From Hypomyces perniciosus (lineage: Eukaryota > Ascomycota > Sordariomycetes > Hypocreales > Hypocreaceae), in NCBI GenBank assembly GCA_008477525.1, contig SPDT01000003.1:2976001-3040000 (forward strand): 64,000 bases of DNA, in the 5' to 3' direction. The position numbers were made by a program, and so were the translations under genes. Each line of letters opens with the position of its first letter. Position 1 is the stretch's first letter. The notes beneath the pieces were generated by a model. That model ran no database searches. It was not told where the DNA came from and was given only the letters and a program-made list of their open reading frames with translations. Below are positions 32,315 through 42,665 of this stretch, piece after piece.

Positions 32315-34110
32315 ATGGCCTACCAAATCTTGGCCATCGTTATCATCGCTGCCATCTATTTCACCCTGAAAATCTTCAATTCTACAGATACCCCTAAAAT
32401 CAAGGGTATCCCGCAAATCCCTGGAGTGCCTATATTTGGAAATCTTTTGCAGCTAGGCCAGGACCACGCTCGCGTTGCACAGAAATGGGCGGCCAAGTAC
32501 GGTCCTGTCTTTCAGACCCGTCTCGGAAACAGAGTAAGTTTCGACATTACCAAGTCTGTAAATGCTATGTAAACTAATGTTGATGGATATTACTCTCATG
32601 GTAGCGCGTTGTCTTTGTTAATTCATACGATACAGTTCAACACTTTTAGATTACCCACCAGTCTGCCCTTATTTCCCGTCCGACTTTCTATACCTTCCAC
32701 TCCGTTGTCTCTACATCACAAGGTTTTACAATTGGCACTTCTCCATGGGACGAATCATGCAGGCGCCGACGCAAGGCTATTGGTACTGCATTGAATCGGC
32801 TGGCTGTGCAGTCCTATATGCCCATCTTAGACCTTGAGTCGGTGGTAACCATCAAAGAGCTATTCGAGGCCTGCGAAAATGGCACTCAAGATATTGACCC
32901 TCGCCCATTTATCGCACAATTCGCATTAAATACTACCCTAACACTTAACTATGGATATCGCATTGATAATAAGACTGACAGCAAGCTCTTCAAGGAAATC
33001 ACCCATGTGGAACGTGAGATTGTCAACTTACGGTCAACCAGTAATAACTGGCAGGACTATATTCCAATCTTACGGTTGATCAGCGCCAAAAGTGCGAAAG
33101 CTGAAGAGTATCGTCTTAGAAGAGATAAGTATTTGGGTGATATGCTGGAAAACCTTCAGAGGCAAATTGCAAGTGGCACAGATAAGCCCTGTATCACAGG
33201 CAATATTCTCAAGGACCCAGAAGCAAAGCTAAATGAAAGTAAGATAAATTCAGATTCCAACCATAGATAACAGTACTAAGGATTACAATTCAGTTGAACT
33301 CAAGTCAATTTGTTTAACTATGGTTGCCGCCAGTTTAGATACTTTGCCAAGTAACTTGGTTATGGGTATAGCTTATCTCTCAACGACTGCAGGCCAGGCC
33401 ACCCAGGCGAAAGCTCTAGTGGCTATTGAAGAGGCTTATCCAAATGGCGATGCCTGGGAGAAGTGCCTTATTGAGGAAAAAGTTCCCTATATTACTGCAT
33501 TAGTAAAGGAAACACTGCGCTTTTGGACTGTTGTCCCAATTGGTCTTCCACGGAGCAATATCTATGATATTCCATATAAGGGTGCAATTTTCCCAGCTGG
33601 AACAACCTTTTTCATGGTATATTCACCCCTACCTTTATTAATTTCACGAAGTAATTTCATCGTTGCACTCATGGATTCTTTGCGTCCCAAATCTGCTTAT
33701 CAATGGCTAACCGGATGCTCATCTTCTCACAGAACGCCTATGCCGCAGACTACGACGAGTCCCGTTTCAAATTGCCATATCAGTTTATTCCCGAGCGATA
33801 TCTTGGAGAGGATACCCAGGTCGGCCTCCCTCACTACACTTTCGGGGCAGGTTCGCGAATATGCACCGGGATGCACCTCTCGAACCGTGAGATTTATATG
33901 GCCTACATCCGACTCATCACAAGCTTCGAGATATGGCCAGCTCAGGACCCGGCCTTCACGCCGATTATTAATGCAATCGGGTGCAATGAAACTCCAACTT
34001 CCTTAACTACAAACCCAAAGCCGTTCAAGGTTTGCTTAAAGCCTCGGAATAAGGCCAGCCTAAGGCAGTGGATTGCAGCTGCTGAGGAGAGAACGAAGCA
34101 TCTGCTGTGA
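32315..34110 (+). pseudogene. Cytochrome P450, CYP504/phenylacetate hydroxylase-like, one nonsense codon
   Basis: Four exons (32315-32533, 32605-33238, 33294-33616, 33733-34110) join in phase to about 517 codons. An N-terminal membrane anchor (ILAIVIIAAIYFTLKI) precedes the Pro-rich IPGVPIFGN hinge. Also visible are FTIGTSPWDESCRRRRKA, NYGYRIDN, the ExxR-like VKETLRF and the haem loop FGAGSRICTG with its Cys. The sequence fits CYP504 enzymes that hydroxylate phenylacetate or 3-hydroxyphenylacetate at the ER for entry into homogentisate catabolism. The one lesion is TAG at 32647-32649, where the family has Trp in a LWIT-like position. Both changes needed (C->T and G->A) are RIP-type. All splice sites look functional, so decay is very recent. 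Confidence 0.8.
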
Positions 34111-34450
34111 TAATAGTTCAGTATAGAGTAACTAGGTATCCACTTTGCTTATCTCTATAATCCTTGTAGTAACTTGAGGCATTGTGTATGCCCCTGAATT
34201 CCATGCTTACCTTCATAATCCCTGTACGTTATGGTAAGCTGAGGCGTTACGTACTTGCGCCCGTATATATTCCGTGATAGGCTCCGCAGTTTCCAGGCTT
34301 ACTCGTATGACTCGTGTTTGAGCTTTCCATAGTTATCCGCAGTTGGATCTAGTTTAGCGGTTATTCAAGATTTTTCCTATATAGGGCATTCCATGTCGCT
34401 GCGTCGCCTAATCACATCTTAATAGAGAGAAATGAGAATAATTGACGAAA
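34111..34450. other. Spacer between P450 and permease remnant
   Basis: No gene or repeat recognised. Contains the P450 3' flank and presumably the former permease promoter; tandem genes in the same orientation. Confidence 0.3.
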
Positions 34451-35042
34451 ATGCCCGACCAGCACCATTCCAGCGAAACACTGCCTGTATCCGATGAAAA
34501 AGGCGCTTCTGCACCAAATGAAGTCGGCGCCGGCGCCTCGGACGTTGTCGTTGATGCGCAGGGCTCCAGCAAGCCTTTCTCTGCCACCTTTCAAGACGAA
34601 AGCTTTTGGACACGCAACGGTCTCAACGCCAAATCGTTCCAGAAACGTCATTATGGCTTGGGTCTCGTGGAGTTGAACCGGGTTATGAAGACGCGGCATC
34701 TGCAAATGATTGGCATGGCAGGGGCAATTGGTTCAGGTTTCTTTGTCGGCTCAGGTAGTGCTCTGAGCAGAGGTGTAAGTGTTTTCTCTCCACGTGAATA
34801 ATATGTTTGCTTACGTGCCGTGTTCAGGGACCTGCTTCACTATTTATATGCTTTTCCGTCCTCGGTTTCATGATTTTCAACGTCGGTATGTATCCAACAT
34901 ACTACAAAGTTTGACCGTTATGCTGACGTTGGCAGTCTTTGCCCTCGGTGAACTTGCTGTTATGTACCAGATATCTGGAGGCCTTTATACCTATGTCGCT
35001 CGTTTTACTGGCCCATCATTTGGGTTCGCCGTGGGGTGGACT
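34451..35042 (+). pseudogene. 3'-truncated amino acid/GABA permease
   Basis: Three exons (34451-34774, 34828-34885, 34936-35045) encode the N-terminal 160 or so residues of an APC-superfamily permease: a hydrophilic N-tail, then RHLQMIGMAGAIGSGFFVGSG (helix 1 signature), FSVLGFMIF, and ALGELAVMYQISGGLYTYVARF (helices 2-3). Members normally have about 500-560 residues and 12 helices; only three remain. The frame ends FAVGW-T-stop exactly where a 5'-truncated ParB-like gene begins. All introns present look functional, so the loss came from one breakpoint. Confidence 0.8.
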
Positions 35043-36988
35043 TAGAGTATTGGCAAGAACCGGCGGGTAGATCAGTCGCATGTCCAGAGTCTCTGCCAAT
35101 CATTCCTTCAGGGCAGTCTTGCGCGCCAGTCCGAAGAAAACTATATCCTGGTGCAGTGCAGCGCGCAGGCGATCCAGAACGTTATGGTCAGTGTCGACTT
35201 GGATGATAGCTCTCAGGCATTGCCATCTTTCGGCAATTGGTTAAACGTTAATAGTGAAAAGGTAGAGGTCATGGCCGGCCAGCATCGCCTAGAGGCGTTG
35301 CGAGAATATATAAAACAGGCCGGCTCCGATCCAAAGAAGCTATGGTGGGTATGCGAGTTCTACGATAAAGGCAAGTATCAAGAGCCTCTTCTCTTCTCCG
35401 TTCTTTTTCGTCTTATTTGCCTTTTTACCCCCTCCCCCTCTCTTACCTTTATATCATTTCAGTTGGCTTATGATTCAGACACACTCCCGCCCGATCTAAA
35501 CATTAAGCTGCGGCTTAATCGGCGATATCTGGCCTTGCCTGATAGTCATGGCCAGATTTGGATGCTGCTTGTGTCAGCGTCGGATTGGGATAACACTCTC
35601 TTCTCCGGCAAAAAGACAAAGGCAGAGGCGGAAAAGAATATGCGTAATATTCTTTGCCTCAGCAGCAAGGCCCGCTTCCCCACTAGCCGGCTTGTGACGC
35701 TATGGAGGAATGAGCGTTGGAAGCCAATGATCACCCGCTGGTGTGAGACGGCGGTTGGGAAGGAGAAGTTCAACATCACAGTCTGGGAAGACCTGGCAAG
35801 TCGTCGTATCGATGATGTAAGTCTCTGGCCCTCGTCGATGAATGCCCTCTCTCGGGTCTCGGGGGAGGGCATAGTCTAGAGAACAGTATCACTAACCCTC
35901 TTTTCTTCTCTCGCCCTCTTAAAGTACTGGTTCACAACGTTTACCCAAGTGTTGGAGACCTTACAGGCACTCCCAGGAGATGCCACCAACACCATCCGGG
36001 CAACGGACTGGGAAGAGTTAGCGAAGCACCTACGCGCCGGCTACACGGCGTCAGATGTGCATAAGCTCTTCTTCCCAGATCAAGCCCAAGGGCCCAACAT
36101 GCCCCAAACGCCGCTCGAGGAGCACCGAAGACTAGGGTTTCTTAGAGCGTTGGATGTACAAACACATCACAGCGCCTATCGCCATATCGTCGAGAACCCA
36201 AAGCTCTCCTTCCCTGGTGTCCATCTACTTCTTAGCATAAAGAGGGATGAGACTCGGGTCATGGCACAGGTGATGTCCCACGTTGTAGGCTGGCTCACCA
36301 CGGAGCCCACCGATATCATCTGCCAGCAAGACAGCACCAAGCCGCTGCTGCGAAAGGACACTGTGCCCGTTTTGGAAGGCCACGCGTCGCTGCACCCCGC
36401 CGACAACAGCAGCAACAAGGCAGCATGGGCAGAGGAGCGCTCTATCCTCCTTGAGCAGCGCGTACTCGACTTTGTCCGAGATCACATGGTGGCCTTTAAG
36501 GACCCATCAAACAAGCTCTATCTTCAATTAATGCCGGAGGAAGACGACGACAGCTACGGCGTACGATTCAAGGAAGAAATATGGCAGAAATATGGCAGGG
36601 CCTCGATCGCATTGTAAGGGCAGTTGTTGGTCCTCATTTCCGGCCGACCTGGAAACCCACCCTCTCACACTGCCAGGGGCCCTGCGACGACGCAACCCGC
36701 AAGTCGGCCTCGACCATCACGCGCGCTATATGCAGCCACCTCCAAAGCATCCCCGAGGTGGCGGAGAACCCTGCGCTCAGGAGCGAGTATGCCTCTATAG
36801 AGCCCGCTGCCATTATCGATTGCGGTGTTCTCGAGTGGGTGGCTAAGCAGTGCCGACGAGCATTGGATAGCAACGAGTCTGATGATGGGACGCCCTTGTT
36901 AGTCGAGGCCGTCCGACTAATCAAGTCGGTGCGGGCAAAATACGAGGCCCTCGCGAAAAGCCAGCAGCCCAGGAGTCGGCTCCCGCCA
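35037..36988 (+). pseudogene. ParB/sulfiredoxin-like protein, copy 1 (5'-truncated, frameshifted)
   Basis: Paralogue of the gene at 60285-61985. Homology starts at the shared TGGACT (35037-35042) and lacks the first 65 or so residues. The core has VEVMAGQHRLEALREYI, a G-x-H-R motif as in ParB/sulfiredoxin-fold proteins, followed by LWWVCEFYDKG, LPPDLNIKLRLN and VTLWRNERWKPMITRW. One clear intron is 35817-35924 (GTAAGT, CACTAAC branch, AAAG). An exact 11-bp tandem duplication (GAAATATGGCA at 36576 and 36587) shifts the frame. The rest continues in another frame to 36991, extending 100 residues beyond copy 2. Possible activities in this fold are DNA binding, nuclease or nucleotide hydrolysis; none can be assigned. 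Confidence 0.65.
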
Positions 36989-36991
36989 TAA

Positions 36992-37976
36992 GCGCATTAT
37001 ACTTGCCAGGAGTCGCAGAGCTAGAAAAGCAAAGTGAAGATGACAGGCGATTCGTCGTCCGCTGCCTTCAGCAAGGGTCACGACAGCCTCGCCGCCCGCA
37101 ACAGGCAGTCCCCAAGAGGTGCCGATAGCGCCACAGGTTTCGATGCCGCCTAGTTCTCACCTTGGCGCTCATTATACGAGTCATCCACGTCGACCCGTAC
37201 CTGTAGACCGAAGATCCCCGCTGAGATCGCCCGTTGTCAGTCGGATAAGCAGGGCGCCAGCTTGGGCGAATGGCCCTACAGCAACATCTAGCCGTCGTCG
37301 ATAGACCCTATAATATAGTAATTCCAAGTCAAGAGCGATATATACCTAATAATGTCTATAAATAACCCAGATCTATCTGTATATAACTAATATGGTATAT
37401 AAAATATCTAGATTTCTAACTATCCCAAGCATATAGAGCTTAATATATATCTAATATATATATATATATATACATGAGAACTCTTTCTAATAACGCTTTG
37501 CAGTTGACAGAACAGTATGGTAATAATCTATTAGTTCTTAATTAGTATATTTCATCTTAACATAGAGAATTAGGGTGCCCTGCTAATTTCTCTCTCTATC
37601 TGTTTATTCCTTCCCTCTTTCGTTTCTTCTTCTCTTTTTACACTTTATTAATACGAGCTACTTCGTATAGCAGCCCTGATCTACAGGGGTTAATAATCCT
37701 CGTATATTAAGGTAAAGCAATTTCCACATTTTTCTTAGTTATTATATGTAGTAATGTAGTTTCTTTTATAGGCTACGGGAACGCTTAGACCGCTACCCCT
37801 TGGTTAGCGTATTGATAATGGTTAGAGAGAGGCAATCTAAGCCCCGATTATTATAAAGAGGATTAGCTAATATATTCTATATGGTAGATGATATGACGGT
37901 AGTCTGTAAAGCACCTAGTAGTCAAGTTACTCTGTCTCTTTTATTCTGTCTTATATTTTATATTTTTATTTTATTT
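36992..37976. other. AT-rich region without genes
   Basis: About 1 kb. Includes a (TA)n tract near 37458-37472 and pyrimidine-rich stretches, with no coding signal. Confidence 0.4.
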
Positions 37977-38170
37977 TTATTACTATTTACAACCACTCTG
38001 TATCTAGGTATAATAGCCTTGTTTAGGCAATAGGTTAGTAAAAGCTAGGGGTCTAGACCCTATTCGCTACATTTCGCTAAATAAAGGAAAGTTTTAGTGT
38101 ATTCTTAATCTATATCTTATAAAAGGGGGCTATATAGGTTTACCTCCTTTACTAGCTTCTAGAAAGCTTT
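37977..38170 (-). mobile_element. LINE 3' fragment, RIP-altered
   Basis: Matches 5607-5830 with many C->T/G->A changes: TATTACTATTTACAACCACTC versus TATTACTATTTACGACCACTC. It ends at the family B LTR at 38174. Confidence 0.6.
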
Positions 38171-38173
38171 ACT

Positions 38174-38560
38174 TGTGACGATCCGGCTTGATTCTCAAGG
38201 GATAAACCGAGGTTCGTGGGTTTATGTTGACAGAGAGGTCAGGGATGAATACTGAGCAGGGTAACGTAGTCACGATTCTGTAGAACAGGTGGTTCTGGTG
38301 AATGCAATTGGTTAACGACTGTCTAAGTAACTATACTAAATGAGTGACAAGCCAGTCGTATATATACAAAGGGAATAATCTTGGATCACCTTGGATCACA
38401 CTTGTTTTCCTGACGATCCATGGTGAGTCCTTCCGTTGGCTCACTGGGATCACTTTATAGTTCGTGGTGACCCGAGTGATCCAATGCTGATTGGTTCGTC
38501 TACCCGAGGTTCCTCCGGGTACGTACCATGTCACGTTCTTATAATGGTCGGGTCGTGACA
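38174..38560 (+). repeat. Solo LTR, family B
   Basis: It starts TGTGACGATCCGGC and ends GGGTCGTGACA. The right third (CTTGGATCACC..GTGATCC) belongs to the subfamily of 22868-23255. Flanks TTACT and AGGCT do not match. Confidence 0.7.
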
Positions 38561-38570
38561 AGGCTGTTGA

Positions 38571-39352
38571 AATATATACTGACAATACTTAATATAATAT
38601 AATTTATCCAATGATAATATCTATTTTATCTCTTTTACTTTCTAACGCCGTCAATGTAAGACGTGATATATCAATTCTATATAATAGAATTGCGATATTA
38701 ATATTAATTTATTTTATTTTAAACGATATATCCTCTTTAACTGTAGTAACTAAAGGTATAGGTCTACATGGTGGTTTATTGTTAATTACAAATATTACAC
38801 AAATATTCCATATTTTCTTATTTATTGTGAGTATATTAATATTAACATTAACTAGTTTCTATCCTAGAAAAGTGTGAGTATCAGAATATTCATCTTTAAA
38901 AGATTTAGTGTTATATAAATTTGTATATTATAATACTAAAATTATAATTAAAATGGGTGAACAATTTAAAATAATAGAATATCCTTTAATATTATTATTT
39001 ATAATTACAGGTGCTATATTCTTAATGTCAACTAACGATTTAGTTTCTATTTTCCTTGCTATAGAATTACAAAGTTATGGCTTATACATACTAAGTACTA
39101 TATATAGAAATTCAGAATTATCAACTACAGGTGGATTAATGTACTTCTTATTAGGGGGATTAAGTTCTTGTTTTATTTTATTAGGTACAGGTTTAATATA
39201 CGCTAACTCAGGAAGTACTAGTCTAGATGGTTTATACATTATAACTAGTATAAGCGATATAAGTTCTGTAGATTTAATAAGAATGACGGCTGACCAATTA
39301 TATACTAGTCCTGCATTATTGGGTGTTGGAGCGATTTTCCATCCAGTCAACT
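38571..39352 (+). pseudogene. nad2: Nuclear copy of mitochondrial nad2 (NUMT)
   Basis: From ATG 38611 one frame runs to at least 39350 if TGA at 38875-38877 is read as Trp, as in the fungal mitochondrial code. Under the standard code it splits into two frames in the same phase. The translation matches NADH dehydrogenase subunit 2: [10 protein letters not shown], then [38 protein letters not shown] and [20 protein letters not shown]. Base composition is strongly AT-rich and codons are mitochondrial. The last 35 or so residues (after SISDIS) do not fit nad2 as I know it and may be intronic or foreign. The copy cannot work in the nucleus. It carries no frameshift, so transfer is recent or this is an assembly artefact. 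Confidence 0.85.
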
Positions 39353-39471
39353 TGTGACGAACCGTCATACCGTCACGCCAATAGGCAAAAGAATAGGCAA
39401 ATAATAGCATTTGTAGCAATTATCATGACGGTACCAACTGTATATAAGGGAAACGCGCTCTGATCGTGACA
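39353..39471 (-). repeat. 119-bp family A element (reverse) with target duplication
   Basis: Flanked by CAACT on both sides (39348-39352 and 39472-39476). It inserted at the end of the mitochondrial-derived sequence, so it is younger than that transfer. Confidence 0.9.
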
Positions 39472-39843
39472 CAACTACGTTGTGTACTAAGCCGTTTAAA
39501 TAACCGCGGTTAGAGTATCCGACGGGCCGGTAAGACAAAAATAGACTGCATGTAAAGCAAATGATGGGATATCTATTAGGATGTAGTACATACCGTAAAT
39601 TTCGAAATGGGTGTCGCGGGCCTTCTTAGTTAATTTTAGTAATAAGGTGAGGAGCTAGCTGGAGCCTTTGTAACCTTGAATGCGCACTTGTACCCCGTAG
39701 GTATTACCAGAGCACCACTGTAACAAAGCCAGAACAGGCCTGCCACCCTGCCGCCAGCACCCTCTGTGAAGGTAAGGGACAAACGCCCGCCCACCTCCAG
39801 CTCCTCCTCTCTCTACTCCTGCCTAACCAAGACCGGGTTTTCT

Positions 39844-40846
39844 ATGAAACTGACCATGGCGCCGCCTTTGGGGGCTGCAGAGCGCGGTCTGATAATATCT
39901 ATGCTACGAGAGGGATTTGAAACCAGTACCATAGTCTCTATGGCCAAGTGTACCCCTCGTACAGTCCAGCGAATCCGGCGAGAGAAAGAACCCGAAATGC
40001 CTAGACGCAAAGCCCGCGCCGGTCGCCGTAGCTGCATTACATCAGCAATAAAGAAATCTTTATTTGATATGCTGATCGAAGAGCCCGATTTGTATAACGA
40101 GGAACTGGTAGAATTTATATCTGAGAAGTTCGGTAAAAGGGTGTCAAAAAGCTCGGTCGCTCGTGCTCTGAAGGACTGGCCACGAAAGAAAATGCGACGT
40201 ATAGCACAGCAGCGGGATGACGACCTTCGAGACCTCTATCTATATACACTCGGACAACTTGCAATTGAGTCCTACATGTGTATCTTCGTCGATGAGTCTG
40301 ATTGTGACGCAAGGGTCAGACATCGTCGCTTCGGGCGGGCCCCAAAGGGGACGACGCCTGTCTAGATCACTAAGCTCAGGCGTGGGAAGAGATGGCAAAT
40401 ACTTCCTGCTTACACTCAAGATGGTGTTCTCATGAGTCGAGTATATCAAGGGTCTACTGACACGTATTTTTTTTTTTGAAGTCTTCATCGCGGAACTGCT
40501 ACATTTCTGTGGTAGATATTCAGAACCAAACTCTGTCATTATTATGGACAACGTATCGCGGCATCACTCAGATGAGATGCAGCGAATGTGCGAGGAGGCG
40601 GGGGTAAAAATAGTATACCTGCCTCCCTATTCTCCGGACTTTAATCCTATTGAGGAATACTTTTCAGTCTTGAAGAAATTCTTCCAGAAAATCTGGAAAC
40701 AAAATAAAGAAATTGTAATACGGGAGCAGGAGTTTGGAATGTACTTGGAGTGGTGTGTGGATGTTGTTGGTGATAATGAAGATCTCGCAAAGAGTCTCTT
40801 CCGCCATGCAGGAATACCAATTACGCAGCCGCATAATAAAAAATAG
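39844..40846 (+). pseudogene. Tc1-like DD34E transposase, inactivated
   Basis: The N-terminal helix-turn-helix region (IISMLREGFETSTIVSMAKC, then RKARAGRRSCIT) is followed by the first catalytic Asp in IFVDES. The second Asp is in IIMDNVSRHH and the Glu in SPDFNPIEEYF, with 34 residues between them, hence DD34E. Two lesions separate the halves. One is TAG at 40363-40365, where CAG (Gln) fits. The other is an 11-T run at 40467-40477 that puts the second half one base out of frame. TIRs were not located. Downstream C-terminal part ends normally at 40846. Confidence 0.8.
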
Positions 40847-40886
40847 AATTGAAGAAAATTGCTCTCGCACCTTTCTATTGTGATCA

Positions 40887-42047
40887 TTACACTGTGCTTC
40901 CCTCCTTTCTAAATCTCCCAACATTACTAACAAATTGTAGCGCAGTGCCTAGTTTTACGCAAGATCGCGCCATTGCATTGACAATAACTTGTGGGTGCTT
41001 CATAACAAAGTTGAGGTCCAGACACTCGTCCATTGCATATTTAATTTCAACTTCCAATTCCTTTCTCCATCTATCGCTCTGCACCTGCGCTAAAGCCCAA
41101 GTGCAATAGTCTTTGAGCTTTTGGGCTGGGTCCCCGGAGACATCTCCAGGATCCTGCATCACATCCCTGAGGATTGCGGCGGGGATCTCGACATTGACAT
41201 CGACCTCGTCGGGATTGTCCCCCTCTCTCATATTAGCTTTAATGTACTCATAAATGGCTTTCAGGTTTTTGTAATCGGGCTTCCAGTGGTTTCCCCATTT
41301 GTCCTTCACACAATGAGGCCCATGTTTGCAGTGCTTCGCTCTGCAGCGATGATGTTTGTAGACGCGGGTCCAGAGGCCAGCCTCTCGATCTAGTCGAGCC
41401 CTTTGCTCGTCACTCCGGGATTTTTTCTTTTTGGCTCCCTTTGCTGCTGTAGCCTCATCGGTGACTTCCTTGTAAAAAAAAACTCCATCAGTAGCGTTAT
41501 TTTCTTACCTCCTTGAAACAGGTCTCCAAGGCCCTCGAGGTGTGTATCTATGGCCTCCCAGTCAACGGTCTGGTCTGTGAGGGTTTCCTTGAGACCACGC
41601 CCGCAGGTCCCAACGACCGATAGCGTGATTTTGGTTGTGTCGCATGTGTATCTATCTCCTGGGAAGTTATCTCTGTTTTGTAGAATACCGTCTAGCTGCG
41701 TCTGGAAACTTGTCTTCCAAAAATCGCTAGGTGCAAGGACAAGACTAGCTCTCTTGCTTTCCAAAATGAGCCTTGCTCTTTTTTCTCACACTGGGAGACC
41801 TTCCAGTGGAAATCATAATGAATGCAGACAGGATTGCTTTCATCATACTGCCTGTCTTCTTCCCAGTCAAAACTCGCAGAAGAGGGAGTCCCCTGTTACT
41901 TTTTGTCTTTCGTCCGTGGGCTCGTTCGGCGGCTGGGCTAGGGCTGCGACTAGGGCTACTACGGCTTGGGCTGTGAGCCGTGGCATGTTCGGGAGTTCTG
42001 TAATCTAGAACATGATTTTCGGGCCAGTAAAAATCATCGTTTTCCAT
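40887..42047 (-). CDS. Unrecognised gene with basic/Ser-rich N-terminus and Cys-His cluster
   Basis: Probable multi-exon gene from ATG 42047. Segment 1 (42047-about 41785) is Ser/Pro/Arg-rich and probably disordered (SPSRSSPSRSPSPAAERAHGRK). Segment 2 (about 41764-41510) contains LAPSDFWKTSFQTQLDGIL. Segment 3 (about 41475-40887) opens with a Lys-rich stretch, then a C..C..H..HC cluster (HRCRAKHCKHGPHC), then KDKWGNHWKPDYKNLKAIYEYI and a helical C-terminus. The intron between segments 1 and 2 may use GTGAGA. The one between 2 and 3 contains GTAAGAAAATAACG, but I could not make its phase fit; a 9-T run may be miscounted. I do not recognise the family. The Cys-His cluster could bind zinc. Confidence 0.45.
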
Positions 42048-42665
42048 GGTTGTTGTTCATACAGTCACAAGCCTAGGGAGCGAGCATCTGGTTGCACGCA
42101 TTCCAGCACAATACAGAAGGTCACTACAGTAGGGCCGCTCGCCCGCCCGTCCGCCTGAAAATGACACGTGGCCTCTAACCAGTTTCCATGGAATTCTACG
42201 GTATTCTATAGGAACCTCTTGGTCCACTACCCAAAATTGCAACCAACGTCCTGACAATCTCTAATGAAATGGCCATTCTATGGCAGGAAGAGGGACTGAT
42301 ATAGATGATTAAATACGTATTAGGGGAGTAGGTTTGGGGTCTTGCCACTGTAACTCTATTTGCCGCCAATTTATGCGGGACGAGCCACCAAATATGGGGA
42401 CCTTGGAGCTGACATTGCATGATTCAGCTGCTATTGGTCGCCTCTTATCTTAGCTGCCTGAAGAGGAAGAGCATCTTAATTAGACAGCTTGCAAATCAGA
42501 GGATTTTCTAGAGTACATATAAACGACGATGCGTCGAGACTTTGTATATTTCTTGACAGGCCGTGCTGCAACCGGCGAGCGGACGTAAGGGAGCTTCAGG
42601 GCGGATCCATAATTAGCTCTCCATTCCTATTACGAAAAATTTGAAACTGTACTCAGAGGCGAGCC
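42048..42665. other. Region upstream of the second hAT element
   Basis: Presumed promoter of the minus-strand gene plus unassigned sequence. No coding signal recognised. Confidence 0.3.
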
